From Pantoea sp. 18069 (GTDB taxonomy: Bacteria; Pseudomonadota; Gammaproteobacteria; Burkholderiales; Burkholderiaceae_C), in NCBI RefSeq assembly GCF_902706035.1, contig NZ_CACSJA010000016.1, positions 61,419-125,418 on the forward strand: a stretch of 64,000 nucleotides of DNA, written 5' to 3'. Below, piece after piece: positions 49,608 through 64,000 of this stretch. Under the pieces are notes generated by a model, which worked only from the letters and a program-made list of their open reading frames with translations, was not told where the DNA came from and searched no databases. Numbering within the stretch: the stretch's first letter is position 1; each line of letters starts with the position of its first letter. The position numbers and the translations under genes are program-made.

Positions 49608-50961
49608 GGTCACCCGGTTCATTGTCCGGGACAGCTGCGGTTTGCGCAGTATTGCCCGGAATTAAATGGCCGGGTGATGGCAGCAAGCGCGCCTGAGTGT
49701 TGCGTGCAAGGAACGCTTTGACCTGCAAATCGCCTTCGGCCTTGAAGACCGAGCAGGTGCAATACAGCATGCGCCCGCCGGTGCGCAGCAGCGGCCACAG
49801 CGTGTCGAGCAGGCGCGACTGGATGGCCGCGAGCTGGGCAATGTCGCTGTCGCGGCGCAGCCAGCGCACGTCGGGATGGCGGCGCACGATGCCCGAAGCC
49901 GTGCAGGGCGCGTCGAGCAAGATGGCGTCGAATTGGGCGCCGCCGCTGGCCTGCTGCCACCACTGGTCGGGCCGCGAAGCGTCGGCGACGACGACCTGCG
50001 CCTTCACGCCCACGCGCGCCAGCGTCTCGTGGATGCGCCCACTGCGTTCGGCGTCGATCTCCAGCGCCGTGACCTGCAACGGCGCCCCGGCTCCCGCGCT
50101 CGCACCAGCGTATTCGAGCAGATGCGCGGTCTTGCCGCCCGGGGCGGCGCAGGCATCGAGCACGCGCAGCGGCTGCGTCAGGTCCAGGCCCTGGAGCAGC
50201 AAGGGTGCGGCCATCTGCGCGGCCGCATCCTGCACCGACACCTGGCCTTGCGCAAAGCCGGGCAAGGCCTGCACCGGCTGGGGCTGGGCCAGCGCGAGGC
50301 CGCTTTCGCCCACGGGCGTCGCGCCCATCTGCTGCGCAGCGAGCAGTTGCTGGTATTGCGCGGGCGTCGCCTGCAGCCGGTTGACGCGCAAGGTCATGGG
50401 CGCATGGCGGTTGTTGGCCTGCAGGATCTGCTGCCAGTGCGCGGGGTGGTCCTGCTGCAGCCGGGCGATCCACCACTGCGGGTGGTTCCACAGCGCCTGG
50501 GGCTGGGCATCGGTCTTCGCCACCAGCGCGTCGCGCTCGCGCAGAAAACGCCGCAGGCAGGCATTGATGAACGCCGCCTGGCGCTGGGCTGGGCCGCGCT
50601 TGGCGGCCTCCACGGCCTGGTTGACCAGCGTGAACGGCGGGTAGGGGGCCTGGCTTTCATCCCAGGCCAGCGCCAGCGCCGTGCACAGCAGCGCATTGAC
50701 GCGCGGCGGCGGCGTGCGCGGCGCGAGTTCGGCGCGCAGCGCCTGGGCACGGCCCAGCTGGCGCAGCACCTGGAACAGCAGGGCCTGCACGCCGGGGCGC
50801 AGGCGCTGGGGCACGGCCGCCAGCGCCTGGGTACCCGACTGGCCCGCCAGAATGGCCTGCAAGGCCTGGGCGACTTCGGCCAGTTGCTGCGACAGCGCAG
50901 GCGCCGCGCCGCCCGCGGCCTGTGCCGGCTCTCGGGAAGAAGGAGGGAAGATACGACTCAT
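49567..50961 (-). CDS. rsmB: 16S rRNA (cytosine-967-C5)-methyltransferase RsmB
   Basis: 464 residues. An N-terminal NusB-like RNA-binding domain (LFQVLRQLGRAQALRAELAP, LVNQAVEAAKRGPAQRQAAF) is followed by the Rossmann methyltransferase domain: VSVQDAAAQMAAPLLLQGLD, LDACAAPGGKTAHLLE for S-adenosylmethionine, LLDAPCTASGIVRRHPDVRW with the PC motif Cys, and GGRMLYCTCSVF with the catalytic Cys. Methylates C967 of 16S rRNA. The start overlaps the LemA-like gene stop (ATGA). The first 25 residues are Pro/Ala-rich and not conserved. Confidence 0.94.
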   Translation of the reverse strand: MSRIFPPSSREPAQAAGGAAPALSQQLAEVAQALQAILAGQSGTQALAAVPQRLRPGVQALLFQVLRQLGRAQALRAELAPRTPPPRVNALLCTALALAWDESQAPYPPFTLVNQAVEAAKRGPAQRQAAFINACLRRFLRERDALVAKTDAQPQALWNHPQWWIARLQQDHPAHWQQILQANNRHAPMTLRVNRLQATPAQYQQLLAAQQMGATPVGESGLALAQPQPVQALPGFAQGQVSVQDAAAQMAAPLLLQGLDLTQPLRVLDACAAPGGKTAHLLEYAGASAGAGAPLQVTALEIDAERSGRIHETLARVGVKAQVVVADASRPDQWWQQASGGAQFDAILLDAPCTASGIVRRHPDVRWLRRDSDIAQLAAIQSRLLDTLWPLLRTGGRMLYCTCSVFKAEGDLQVKAFLARNTQARLLPSPGHLIPGNTAQTAAVPDNEPGDHDGFFYALLEKAP

Positions 50962-51527
50962 GCGGCGGTGTCTGGTAGCTGCGGCGCGAGCGCCGGTTGG
51001 AGCGGGCGTGCCGCGCGGAATCCGAAGAACCACGCCAGCACGCGCGCTGGAAATTGGACAATGGCCGCGTTGTATTGCGCCACTGCGGTGTTGAACTGGT
51101 CGGCGGCCAGTCCGGTCTGTGCCTGTTGCTGCTGCCAGCGCAGGCGCCATGCCGGGTCGTCGGGTGCACCCGGCAGTTTCTTCAAGGCTTGCCAGGCCGC
51201 GAATTGCGCATCATGGGCGCGTTCAAGCAATTGCATGGTCTGCGCGTGCAAAGGCCGCGCACGCGCGCCGGCCAGCGCAGCACCCATCGCGGCCAGGCTT
51301 TGCTGCCAGGCCGCGTGCGCCAGCCGCTGCGCGCCCTCGGGGTCCTCGGACGCGGCTTGCGTCGCGCTCCACTCGCTGAGCAGCCCCTGGGCCTGCAGGA
51401 AATAGCTGTCCAGCGCGCCAAAGGCCTGCACGCAGGCCGATCGCAGGCGCATCACCCGGTTGTAGGCACCCACGGCCCAGAAGACCAACACGGCCAGGAC
51501 GATCCAGTCCAGGGAGATAGACCACAT
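50958..51527 (-). CDS. LemA-like family protein
   Basis: 189 residues. One N-terminal membrane segment (LDWIVLAVLVFWAVGAYNRV) then the LemA-like sequence RVMRLRSACVQAFGALDSYF and helices throughout (ADQFNTAVAQYNAAIVQFPA, then WFFGFRAARPL). LemA proteins are anchored in the membrane with a helical bundle outside the bilayer; their role is unknown. The length agrees with the family, but similarity is weaker than for typical LemA, so the assignment is tentative. It is encoded directly before rsmB. Confidence 0.65.
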   Translation of the reverse strand: MWSISLDWIVLAVLVFWAVGAYNRVMRLRSACVQAFGALDSYFLQAQGLLSEWSATQAASEDPEGAQRLAHAAWQQSLAAMGAALAGARARPLHAQTMQLLERAHDAQFAAWQALKKLPGAPDDPAWRLRWQQQQAQTGLAADQFNTAVAQYNAAIVQFPARVLAWFFGFRAARPLQPALAPQLPDTAA

Positions 51528-51587
51528 GCACAGGGACCGGCCCACTTCGCTGATCGCGCGCCGGTTCGATGAAAAACCCAATGAAAA

Positions 51588-51619
51588 CGCCCCCGTCCAC
51601 CATCAGCGGTACGGGGGCG
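51588..51619 (-). terminator. Rho-independent terminator of the rpoBC operon
   Basis: CGCCCCCGT (51588-51596) pairs with ACGGGGGCG (51611-51619) around 14 bases. Read on the minus strand, the stem follows the rpoC stop by 22 bases and is itself followed by TTTT. Confidence 0.8.
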
Positions 51620-51640
51620 CGGCTCAGTTAAGTCAGAGAC

Positions 51641-54600
51641 TTAATCGACGGACGGATCGCTGACAGATACCGTGTCGGCACCTTCTTCGATGATGCCAGC
51701 CAGTTCGGCCGCTTCGGCTTCGGCAATGGCGCGGCGCTCGGCGTCGTCCATCATGTCCTTGGCCTTGCGTGCCTGGTGGTAGGCCAGACCCGTACCTGCG
51801 GGAATCAGGCGGCCGACGATCACGTTTTCCTTCAGACCGCGCAGCTCGTCGCGCTTGCCCATGATGGCAGCCTCGGTGAGCACGCGGGTGGTTTCCTGGA
51901 AGGAAGCCGCGGAGATGAACGAATCGGTCGACAGCGAAGCCTTGGTGATACCCAGCAGCACGTTGGAGTACGTCGCGGGGATCTTGCCTTCGGCCAGCAG
52001 CTTCTCGTTGGTGTTGAGGATTTCCGAGCGCTCGACCTGCTCACCAGCGATGTAGGTCGATTCACCGGGGTTCTCGACCACCACGCGGCGCAGCATCTGA
52101 CGAACAATCACTTCAATGTGCTTGTCGTTGATCTTCACGCCTTGCAAGCGGTACACGTCCTGGACTTCGTCCACGATGTAGCGCGACAGCTCTTCGATGC
52201 CCAGCAGGCGCAGAATGTCTTGCGGGTCGGCCGGGCCGTCCACAATCAATTCGCCCTTGTTCACCACCTGGCCTTCGTGGACCAGAATGTTGCGTTCCTT
52301 GGGCACCAGCTCTTCGGAAACCTTGCCTTCCAGATCGGTGATCTGCAGGCGGACCTTGCCCTTGGTTTCCTTGCCGAACGACACCGTGCCGGTCATCTCG
52401 GCCAGCGTGCCCTTGTCCTTGGGCGTACGGGCTTCGAACAGCTCGGCCACACGCGGCAGACCGCCGGTAATGTCGCGCGTCTTCTGGCCTTCGACCGGGA
52501 TACGGGCCAGCACTTCGCCGGGGCCCACTTCCTGACCGTCACGCACCTGGATCAGCGCGCCCACCTGGAAGCCGATGGTCACCGAGTGATCGGTGCCCGG
52601 AATCTTGACTTCCTGGTTGCTCGCGTCGATCAGCTTGACCTGGGGACGGATCACCTTGGTCGAGCCGCGGCGCTTGGGATCGATCACCACCAGCGTGGAC
52701 AGACCGGTCACTTCGTCGAGCTGCTTGGCAACCGTCAGGCCTTCTTCGACGTTCTCGAACTTCACGCTACCGGCGTACTCGGTAATGATCGGTCGGGTCA
52801 GCGGATCCCAGTTCGCCAGGATCGTGCCGGCCTTGATCGCCTGGTCGGCCTTGATCGTCAGGATGGCGCCGTAAGGCACCTTGTGGCGTTCGCGCTCACG
52901 GCCGTGCTCGTCCTGGATGACGATTTCGCCGGAACGCGAAATCACCACCAGCTCGCCACGGGTGTTGGTCACATAACGCATGGTCGGGTTGAAACCGATC
53001 AGGCCGTTGGACTTGGCTTCGACGCTCGAGGCAATCGCCGCACGCGACGCCGCACCACCGATGTGGAAGGTACGCATGGTCAGCTGCGTGCCGGGCTCGC
53101 CGATGGACTGGGCAGCGATCACACCGACGGCTTCGCCGAGGTTGATCTGGCCGCCACGGCCCAAGTCGCGGCCGTAGCAGCTCGCGCACAGACCGTAGCG
53201 GGTTTCGCAGGTCAGGGCCGTGCGGACCTTCACTTCGTCGACGCCAGCGGCTTCCATGCCTTCGATGATGTCTTCGTCGAGCAGCGTGCCGGCCGGCACC
53301 ACGAGGGCGCGCGTTTCGGGGCTCAGCACATCTTCGGCCACCGTGCGGCCGAGGATACGGTCGCGCAGCGATTCGATGACTTCACCACCTTCGACGATGG
53401 CGCGCATCAGCGTGCCATTGGTCGTGCCGCAATCCTGCTCGGTGACCACCAGATCCTGCGTCACATCGACCAGACGACGCGTCAGGTAACCCGAGTTGGC
53501 CGTCTTCAGCGCCGTATCCGCGAGACCCTTACGGGCACCGTGGGTGGAGATGAAGTACTGCAACACGTTGAGGCCTTCGCGGAAGTTCGCGGTAATGGGC
53601 GTCTCGATGATGGAGCCGTCAGGCTTGGCCATCAGGCCACGCATGCCGGCCAGCTGGCGAATCTGCGCTGCGGAACCGCGGGCGCCGGAGTCGGCCATCA
53701 TGTAAATCGCGTTGAACGACTCCTGATCCACCTCGTTGCCGTGGCGGTCGATGGTCTTTTCCTTGGCCAGCTGCTGCATCATGACCTTGGAGACTTCGTC
53801 ACCGGCCTTGCCCCAGATGTCCACGACCTTGTTGTAGCGCTCGCCGGACGTCACCAGACCGGAGACGTACTGCTGCTGGATTTCCTTCACTTCGGCTTCG
53901 GCGCGACCGATGATCTCGGGCTTTTGCGGCGGCACCAGCATGTCGCCGATGGCGATCGAGATACCGGCGTGCGTCGACAGACGGAAACCGTTTTGCAGCA
54001 GCTTGTCGGCAAACACCACCGTCGCCTTCAGACCGCACTTGCGGAACGAGGTGTTGATGAGCTTGGAAATTTCCTTCTTCTTCAGCGCCTTGTTCATGTT
54101 GCTGAACGGCAGGCCCTTGGGAAGAATTTCCGACAGCAGCGCGCGGCCGACGGTGGTTTCCACGATCTTGGTTTCGGACTCGAATTCGCCCGTTGCCTTG
54201 TTCTTGGTCCACTCCGTCATGCGCACGTTGATCTTCGCCGCCAGTTCGACCTGGTCGGAGTCGAGCGCGCGCTGCACTTCACCGACGTCGGAGAAGATCA
54301 TGCCTTCGCCCTTGCCGTTGATGCGCTCGCGGGTGGCGTGGTACAGGCCCAGCACAACGTCCTGCGAAGGAACGATGGAAGGTTCGCCCGAAGCCGGGAA
54401 CAGCACGTTGTTGGAGGCCAGCATCAGCGTGCGGGCTTCCATCTGTGCTTCCACCGACAGCGGCACGTGGACAGCCATCTGGTCACCGTCGAAGTCGGCG
54501 TTGAACGCCGCGCAGACGAGGGGGTGCAGCTGGATGGCCTTGCCTTCGATCAGGATGGGCTCAAAGGCCTGGATACCCAAACGGTGCAGCGTAGGCGCAC

Positions 54601-55867
54601 GGTTGAGCATCACCGGGTGTTCCTTGATGACCTCTTCCAGGATGTCCCAGACCACGGGGGTGCCGGATTCGACTTCCTTCTTGGCGGCCTTGATCGTCGT
54701 CGCGATGCCCATGGCTTCGAGGCGCGAGAAGATGAACGGCTTGAACAGCTCCAGGGCCATCAGCTTGGGCAGACCGCACTGGTGCAGCTTGAGGTAAGGA
54801 CCCACGGTAATCACGGAACGACCGGAGTAGTCCACGCGCTTGCCCAGCAAGTTCTGACGGAAACGACCGCTCTTGCCCTTGATCATGTCGGCCAGCGACT
54901 TGAGCGCGCGCTTGTTGGCGCCCGTCATGGCCTTGCCGCGGCGGCCGTTGTCCAGCAAGCTGTCAACGGCTTCCTGCAGCATGCGCTTTTCGTTGCGCGC
55001 AATGATTTCCGGCGCCTTCAGTTCCAGCAAACGGCGCAGACGGCTGTTGCGGTTGATCACGCGGCGGTACAGGTCGTTCAGGTCGGAAGTCGCAAAGCGG
55101 CCGCCGTCCAGCGGCACCAGCGGACGCAGGTCCGGAGGCAGCACGGGCAGCACTTCGAGCACCATCCAGCCGGGCTTGATGCCCGACTTCTTGAAGGCTT
55201 CGAGCAGCTTGAGGCGCTTGGCGTTCTTCTTGATCTTGACTTCGGAGCCCGTCAGATCGTTGCGCAGCTTGTCGATCTCGATTTCGATGTCCAGCGATTC
55301 GAGCAGGTCCTTGATGCCTTCAGCGCCCATCTTGGCGATGAACTCATCGCCGTATTCCTTGCGCTTGGCGTCGTAGTCGTCCTCGGACATGATGCCGAAT
55401 TTCTTCAGCGGCGTCATGCCGGGGTCGGTCACCACGTAGGCTTCGAAATACAGCACGCGTTCGATGTCGCGCAGCGTCATGTCGAGCACCAGGCCCAGAC
55501 GCGACGGCAGCGATTTCAGGAACCAGATGTGGGCGCAGGGCGCGGCCAGGTCGATGTGACCCATGCGCTCGCGACGCACCTTGGTCTGCGTGACTTCAAC
55601 GCCGCACTTCTCGCAGATCACACCGCGGTGCTTGAGGCGCTTGTACTTGCCGCACAGGCATTCGTAGTCCTTGATGGGACCAAAAATCTTGGCGCAGAAC
55701 AGGCCGTCGCGTTCGGGCTTGAACGTGCGGTAGTTGATGGTCTCGGGCTTTTTCACTTCGCCGAAAGACCACGAGCGGATCTTTTCGGGCGAAGCCATGC
55801 CGATGCGGATGGCATCAAAGTGCTCATCCGGCGTGAATTGCTTGAATAGGTCGAGTAGCGATTTCAT
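51641..55867 (-). CDS. rpoC: DNA-directed RNA polymerase subunit beta'
   Basis: 1408 residues, the full length for beta-proteobacteria. The N-terminal zinc site is Cys70, Cys72, Cys85, Cys88 ([20 protein letters not shown]); the catalytic [12 protein letters not shown] holds the three Mg-binding Asp; the trigger-loop region and [20 protein letters not shown] are normal; the second zinc site appears as [19 protein letters not shown]. It forms the RNA polymerase core with RpoB. A GGAAAGAG ribosome-binding site precedes ATG 55867. It lies 21 bases after rpoB and ends at a terminator. Confidence 0.98.
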   Translation of the reverse strand: MKSLLDLFKQFTPDEHFDAIRIGMASPEKIRSWSFGEVKKPETINYRTFKPERDGLFCAKIFGPIKDYECLCGKYKRLKHRGVICEKCGVEVTQTKVRRERMGHIDLAAPCAHIWFLKSLPSRLGLVLDMTLRDIERVLYFEAYVVTDPGMTPLKKFGIMSEDDYDAKRKEYGDEFIAKMGAEGIKDLLESLDIEIEIDKLRNDLTGSEVKIKKNAKRLKLLEAFKKSGIKPGWMVLEVLPVLPPDLRPLVPLDGGRFATSDLNDLYRRVINRNSRLRRLLELKAPEIIARNEKRMLQEAVDSLLDNGRRGKAMTGANKRALKSLADMIKGKSGRFRQNLLGKRVDYSGRSVITVGPYLKLHQCGLPKLMALELFKPFIFSRLEAMGIATTIKAAKKEVESGTPVVWDILEEVIKEHPVMLNRAPTLHRLGIQAFEPILIEGKAIQLHPLVCAAFNADFDGDQMAVHVPLSVEAQMEARTLMLASNNVLFPASGEPSIVPSQDVVLGLYHATRERINGKGEGMIFSDVGEVQRALDSDQVELAAKINVRMTEWTKNKATGEFESETKIVETTVGRALLSEILPKGLPFSNMNKALKKKEISKLINTSFRKCGLKATVVFADKLLQNGFRLSTHAGISIAIGDMLVPPQKPEIIGRAEAEVKEIQQQYVSGLVTSGERYNKVVDIWGKAGDEVSKVMMQQLAKEKTIDRHGNEVDQESFNAIYMMADSGARGSAAQIRQLAGMRGLMAKPDGSIIETPITANFREGLNVLQYFISTHGARKGLADTALKTANSGYLTRRLVDVTQDLVVTEQDCGTTNGTLMRAIVEGGEVIESLRDRILGRTVAEDVLSPETRALVVPAGTLLDEDIIEGMEAAGVDEVKVRTALTCETRYGLCASCYGRDLGRGGQINLGEAVGVIAAQSIGEPGTQLTMRTFHIGGAASRAAIASSVEAKSNGLIGFNPTMRYVTNTRGELVVISRSGEIVIQDEHGRERERHKVPYGAILTIKADQAIKAGTILANWDPLTRPIITEYAGSVKFENVEEGLTVAKQLDEVTGLSTLVVIDPKRRGSTKVIRPQVKLIDASNQEVKIPGTDHSVTIGFQVGALIQVRDGQEVGPGEVLARIPVEGQKTRDITGGLPRVAELFEARTPKDKGTLAEMTGTVSFGKETKGKVRLQITDLEGKVSEELVPKERNILVHEGQVVNKGELIVDGPADPQDILRLLGIEELSRYIVDEVQDVYRLQGVKINDKHIEVIVRQMLRRVVVENPGESTYIAGEQVERSEILNTNEKLLAEGKIPATYSNVLLGITKASLSTDSFISAASFQETTRVLTEAAIMGKRDELRGLKENVIVGRLIPAGTGLAYHQARKAKDMMDDAERRAIAEAEAAELAGIIEEGADTVSVSDPSVD

Positions 55868-55888
55868 AGTGACTCTTTCCTTTTCCGC

Positions 55889-60001
<4,113 letters not shown>

Positions 60002-60230
60002 GAGATCTCCGGGCAAAGACATGAGTCCTGGGTCTTCGACGACTGCCCCACATGGAAAGCTCCCTGCGGGCTTGGCGGTTGGCCACTACCAACCATGGCT
60101 GACGACGGTGCCTTGCACACCGCCCGAACCAAGGCGTCTTCTGCTGTCGGGTTGTCAGAAGACACTAAAAAGCGCTCGCTTTCGCGACCGCTTTCTGGTG
60201 CGTTCTGGAAACAAGTTCCATAAGCGCCAA

Positions 60231-60261
60231 AGGCTGGAGCGCCTTGCGGGCACTCCAGCCT
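60231..60261 (-). terminator. Hairpin in the rplL-rpoB gap, probable attenuator or processing site
   Basis: AGGCTGGAG (60231-60239) pairs with CTCCAGCCT (60253-60261), directly after rplL on the minus strand. It lacks a long T-run. In well-studied bacteria this gap holds a partial terminator and an RNase III site that set the ribosomal protein to polymerase ratio. The remaining 230 bases to rpoB show nothing else recognisable. Confidence 0.5.
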
Positions 60262-60276
60262 AGGGAATGACGTCAA

Positions 60277-60648
60277 TTACTTGACTTCAGCCTTTGCACC
60301 GGCGTCCACCAGCTTCTTCAGAGCGGCTTCAGCGTCGGCCTTGGCGATCGCTTCCTTCACGTTCTTGGGAGCGCCGTCGACCAGGTCCTTGGCTTCCTTC
60401 AGACCCAGACCGGTGATTTCGCGCACGGCCTTGATCACGGACACCTTGTTGGCGCCAGCTTCGAGCAGAACGACGTTGAATTCGGTCTTCTCTTCAGCAA
60501 CAGCGGCAGCAGCGCCACCAGCAGCGGGAGCGGCCATAGCGGCAGCGCTCACGCCAAACTTCTCTTCAATGGCCTTGACCAGGTCATTGAGTTCCAGAAC
60601 CGTCATGCTGTCCAGCGCGGTCAAGAATGCGTCTTTATCGAATGCCAT
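60277..60648 (-). CDS. rplL: 50S ribosomal protein L7/L12
   Basis: 123 residues: N-terminal dimer domain ([20 protein letters not shown]), an Ala-rich flexible hinge ([20 protein letters not shown]), and the C-terminal factor-binding domain ([31 protein letters not shown]). The stalk protein recruits translation factors. The start has AGGAAATCAAA before ATG 60648. It follows rplJ by 40 bases. Confidence 0.98.
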   Translation of the reverse strand: MAFDKDAFLTALDSMTVLELNDLVKAIEEKFGVSAAAMAAPAAGGAAAAVAEEKTEFNVVLLEAGANKVSVIKAVREITGLGLKEAKDLVDGAPKNVKEAIAKADAEAALKKLVDAGAKAEVK

Positions 60649-60688
60649 TTTGATTTCCTAACAATTTTGTTGGTTGACTACCGGGCGC

Positions 60689-61216
60689 TCAGGCCGCAGC
60701 AGTTTCTTCGGCGGCCACTTCGGCAACGCCTTCGCTGCGCTTTGCCGCCAGCGCGCCCAGCACAACGGCCGTACGCGACATGGGGGACATAAGCAAGCCG
60801 CACACCTGTGCCAGCAGAACTTCCTTGGAAGGAATGTTTGCCAGTTGCTTCACGCCTTCGACATCCAGGGCCTTGCCACCGAAAGCGCCTGCGCGGATAA
60901 CCAACTTGGTGTTGGTTTTCGCGAAGTCGGCCACCACCTTGGCGGCGGCCACTGCGTCTTCAGAGAAGCCATAGATGAGCGGACCAGTCATCTGGTCAGC
61001 CACCACGTCAAACGCGCTACCGGCGACAGCACGGCGGGCCAGGGTGTTCTTCAACACGCTCAGGCTCACACCCTTGCTGCGGGCATCAGCACGCAGTTTG
61101 GTCATGTCGGCGACCGTGATGCCACGGTATTCCGCGATCACAAGCGTTTGAGCTTTAGCGGCGAGGCTGGTCACTTCGGAAATGACCGCTTCTTTCTCAC
61201 TGCGATTAAGACTCAA
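60689..61216 (-). CDS. rplJ: 50S ribosomal protein L10
   Basis: 175 residues ([52 protein letters not shown]). Anchors the L7/L12 dimers on the 50S subunit and, as an L10-L12 complex, represses its own message. The start codon is TTG at 61216 with a perfect AAGGAG six bases upstream; no ATG lies near the conserved N-terminus, so the rare start is the real one. The low-efficiency start may matter for autoregulation. Confidence 0.97.
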   Translation of the reverse strand: MSLNRSEKEAVISEVTSLAAKAQTLVIAEYRGITVADMTKLRADARSKGVSLSVLKNTLARRAVAGSAFDVVADQMTGPLIYGFSEDAVAAAKVVADFAKTNTKLVIRAGAFGGKALDVEGVKQLANIPSKEVLLAQVCGLLMSPMSRTAVVLGALAAKRSEGVAEVAAEETAAA

Positions 61217-61400
61217 GGTCTACTCCTTAAAATGCGTACGTCGGAAATCCTTCGTACGCGCTCTTGTTGCAGCGACCAACTGTTGAGGAAATACATCCAT
61301 CTGCAGCGGGATCGCCATCTGCGTTGGCCCATTCGGGTTTAAGCACAGCCGTGCACCAACGGTCTTGGATGGCCTGCGCCTCGCGCCTGAGCGCAAGACC
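61217..61400 (-). ncRNA. rplJ leader region (probable L10 autoregulatory leader)
   Basis: About 185 bases between the hairpin after rplA and rplJ, with no coding potential and several short complementary segments. Its place matches the L10 leader, where the L10-L12 complex binds its own mRNA. Assigned by position and by the known regulation of the operon; no consensus match was computed. Confidence 0.45.
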
Positions 61401-61413
61401 ACAGCCCACCACA

Positions 61414-61446
61414 TCAGACCGGTCCGAGAACCGGTCTGAAGATTTT
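61414..61446 (+). terminator. Terminator-like hairpin in the rplA-rplJ gap, T-run on the opposite strand
   Basis: TCAGACCGGT (61414-61423) pairs with ACCGGTCTGA (61430-61439). The T-run (GATTTTTTGC) follows on the plus strand, so as an intrinsic terminator it would stop rightward (antisense) transcription. For the minus-strand operon it is only a hairpin just after rplA. Confidence 0.5.
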
Positions 61447-61452
61447 TTGCAA

Positions 61453-62148
<696 letters not shown>

Positions 62149-62149
62149 T

Positions 62150-62581
62150 TTACAAACCCTCCACCAGAACGCCCATCGAACGGGCGGAACCGGCCAGCGT
62201 ACGGACGGCAGCGTCCACGTCGGCGGCGTTCATGTCTTTGAGCTTGGTGTTAGCAATCTCAACCAGCTGATCACGCGTGATCTTGCCGACCTTGACCTTG
62301 TTGGGGTTCGCGGAACCCTTGTCCAACTTGATCGCCTTCTTGATCAGGACCGTCGCGGGCGGGGTCTTGATGATGAAGGTGAAGCTCTTGTCGGCAAAGG
62401 CCGTGATGACCACGGGCAAAGGCAGACCTGGCTCGACACCTTGGGTCTGGGCGTTGAACGCCTTGCAGAACTCCATGATGTTGAGGCCACGCTGGCCCAG
62501 TGCGGGACCGATTGGTGGGGATGGGTTGGCCTTACCAGCTGGGACTTGCAGCTTGATGAAGCCGACGATTTTTTTCGCCAT
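62150..62581 (-). CDS. rplK: 50S ribosomal protein L11
   Basis: 143 residues ([40 protein letters not shown], the C-terminal RNA-binding [12 protein letters not shown]). Sits at the GTPase-associated centre of the 50S subunit and is needed for stringent response by RelA. A GGAGCAACC ribosome-binding site precedes ATG 62581. The 108-base gap after nusG contains no other feature. Confidence 0.98.
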   Translation of the reverse strand: MAKKIVGFIKLQVPAGKANPSPPIGPALGQRGLNIMEFCKAFNAQTQGVEPGLPLPVVITAFADKSFTFIIKTPPATVLIKKAIKLDKGSANPNKVKVGKITRDQLVEIANTKLKDMNAADVDAAVRTLAGSARSMGVLVEGL

Positions 62582-62689
62582 GGTTGCTCCTTGCGGGTTT
62601 TAACGCTGCAGGCTTTCGCTTGCGGCTCCCCGGGGGTTAACGACTCATTTAAAAATTCCGCACCGAGTCGAGAGGTGCGAAACCGGATC

Positions 62690-63283
62690 TCAGGTTTTTT
62701 CGACCTGGGAAAATTCGAGTTCGACCGGAGTCGAGCGACCGAAAATCATCACCGACACGCGCAGGCGATTCTTTTCGTAATTGACTTCTTCGACCGAGCC
62801 GTTGAAGTCTGTGAACGGGCCGTCCTTGACGCGCACCAGCTCGCCCGCCATGAATTCGACCTTGTGGCGCGGCTTGTCCGTGCCTTCCTGCATCTGGCTC
62901 ACGATCTTCTGCACTTCCTCTTCCGAGATGGGTGCAGGGCGGTTCTTCGCGCCGCCGACAAAACCGGTCACCTTGTTGGTGTGCTTGACCAGATGCCAGG
63001 TGTCGTCTTCCATGACCATTTCGACGAACACATAGCCAGGAAACAAGCGACGCTCGGTCGTCTTGCGCTGGCCATTCTTGATTTCGACGACTTCTTCGGT
63101 AGGCACCAGGATGCGACCGAACTTGTTTTCCATGCCGGCGCGCATGATGCGCTCGGTGATGTTGCGTTCGACCGCCTTTTCCATGCCCGAATACGCATGG
63201 ACGATGTACCAACGCAGGTCAGGATTGGATGCGGGAGCAGAACCCGGGGTTTCTGCTACGCCCATTTCGACAGCATCTGTCAT
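62690..63283 (-). CDS. nusG: Transcription termination/antitermination protein NusG
   Basis: 197 residues. The NGN domain reads [40 protein letters not shown], and the KOW domain reads [20 protein letters not shown], then [20 protein letters not shown]. It couples transcription with translation and Rho. About 20 residues precede the NGN domain, slightly longer than in E. coli. The ATG overlaps the secE stop (TAATG). Confidence 0.97.
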   Translation of the reverse strand: MTDAVEMGVAETPGSAPASNPDLRWYIVHAYSGMEKAVERNITERIMRAGMENKFGRILVPTEEVVEIKNGQRKTTERRLFPGYVFVEMVMEDDTWHLVKHTNKVTGFVGGAKNRPAPISEEEVQKIVSQMQEGTDKPRHKVEFMAGELVRVKDGPFTDFNGSVEEVNYEKNRLRVSVMIFGRSTPVELEFSQVEKT

Positions 63284-63666
63284 TACTTCCTCCAGCCCAA
63301 AATCAGATCGTACAAAACCCACTCCAGTGTCTTGTCGGTCAGCCAAAGGAACAAGGCCATGATCACGACGAACACAAAAACGTAGGCTGTCATCTGCACC
63401 GTCTCTTTGCGGGTAGGCCAGACAACCTTCTTGACTTCGCGCCAAGCGTCGCGGGCAAAGCCCACGAACTGCTTGCCTGGCTCGGACACCAGGAACACAC
63501 CTGCGGCCGCCACCAGACCGACGATCAGCACGCCCCATTGCGCCAGCGGGCCCTGCTTGGACAACAGGTAAAAACCTGCGACCGCAGCAACGACCAATGC
63601 CGCTACTGCGGCAAGCTTCGCCTTATCGGCAGCGGAACTAACTGTTTCAACCTGACTTGTGGCCAT
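63283..63666 (-). CDS. secE: Preprotein translocase subunit SecE
   Basis: 127 residues with three membrane segments ([55 protein letters not shown]) and the conserved cytoplasmic amphipathic region [20 protein letters not shown]. The three-segment form matches E. coli. It stabilises SecY in the translocon. Its stop shares bases with the nusG start. Confidence 0.96.
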   Translation of the reverse strand: MATSQVETVSSAADKAKLAAVAALVVAAVAGFYLLSKQGPLAQWGVLIVGLVAAAGVFLVSEPGKQFVGFARDAWREVKKVVWPTRKETVQMTAYVFVFVVIMALFLWLTDKTLEWVLYDLILGWRK

Positions 63667-63709
63667 ATATGATTTCTCTCGCGCTCATCGCGCCACGCCG
63701 AAGACGCTG

Positions 63710-63739
63710 AAGCCCGCCAGATTCTGGCGGGCTTTTTTT
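63710..63739 (+). terminator. Terminator-like hairpin between tRNA-Trp and secE, T-run on plus strand
   Basis: AAGCCCGCCAG (63710-63720) pairs with CTGGCGGGCTT (63724-63734), loop ATT, followed by a run of seven T on the plus strand. On the minus strand, where the genes lie, it is a hairpin without a T-run. It may act as a processing signal for the tRNA or as an antisense stop. Confidence 0.6.
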
Positions 63740-63754
63740 ATTTCACCACCGAGG

Positions 63755-63830
63755 TGGCAGGGGCAGTAGGAATCGAACCTACAACCTTCGGTTTTGGAGA
63801 CCGACGCTCTGCCAATTGAGCTATACCCCT
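63755..63830 (-). tRNA. tRNA-Trp (CCA)
   Basis: A 76-base cloverleaf with encoded CCA. The anticodon loop holds CCA (CTCCAAA), the acceptor stem AGGGGTA/TGCCCCT is fully paired with one T-G wobble, and the T loop is TTCGATT. It lies 12 bases after the tuf stop and before secE, the usual place in beta-proteobacteria, and is probably cotranscribed with tuf. Confidence 0.97.
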
Positions 63831-63842
63831 AGAACCTATCTA

Positions 63843-64000
<158 letters not shown>

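Overview
The window looks like a chromosomal segment of a high-GC betaproteobacterium of the order Burkholderiales, most likely family Comamonadaceae. The reasons are the strong G/C bias at third codon positions, three Bug (TctC-type) periplasmic receptors, a beta-proteobacterial tuf-tRNA(Trp)-secE-nusG-rplKAJL-rpoBC block, and dispersed palindromes with the core TTCGACGGGCTCAG. The genus cannot be fixed from sequence alone.

Layout. 1-2244: end of a catabolic operon (flavin monooxygenase C-terminus, RidA, DUF1028, class II aldolase). 2476-6130 (minus): Bug receptor, short-chain dehydrogenase (SDR), flavin reductase and luciferase-like monooxygenase, divergent from a LysR regulator (6244-7233), followed by a convergent SMP-30 lactonase. 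8448-16574 (plus): a compact acyl-CoA operon made of enoyl-CoA hydratase, ADP-forming acyl-CoA synthetase, a pair of acyl-CoA dehydrogenases, two SDRs (one a tandem fusion) and a Bug receptor. Its substrate is unknown.

16851-31722 is a sulfur-flavoured region. It holds a quadruple-rhodanese protein, a complete polar amino-acid ABC importer, a cysteine-dioxygenase-like cupin and a cystathionine beta-lyase-like PLP enzyme. Facing these is one gene that fuses the same cupin to the same quadruple rhodanese. Then come a Bug receptor, an NtaA/SnaA-type flavin monooxygenase and an SsuABC-like importer. I infer a thiol or organosulfur uptake and oxidation module. A 120-nt multi-stem element lies between the rhodanese gene and the importer.

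31930-36393 (minus) is a FecI-FecR-TonB receptor iron-uptake unit with a Fur-like box over the fecI promoter. 36787-43839 (plus) is a complete Wadjet (JetABCD) anti-plasmid SMC system, followed by an AT-richer, probably transferred acyltransferase and a decayed stretch that ends at tRNA-Phe.

45902 to the end (minus) is core genome: an NtrYX-like two-component pair, DUF4390, rsmB, a LemA-like gene, then rpoC, rpoB, rplL, rplJ, rplA, rplK, nusG, secE, tRNA-Trp and the 3' end of tuf. No insertion sequence, prophage or CRISPR array was recognised.
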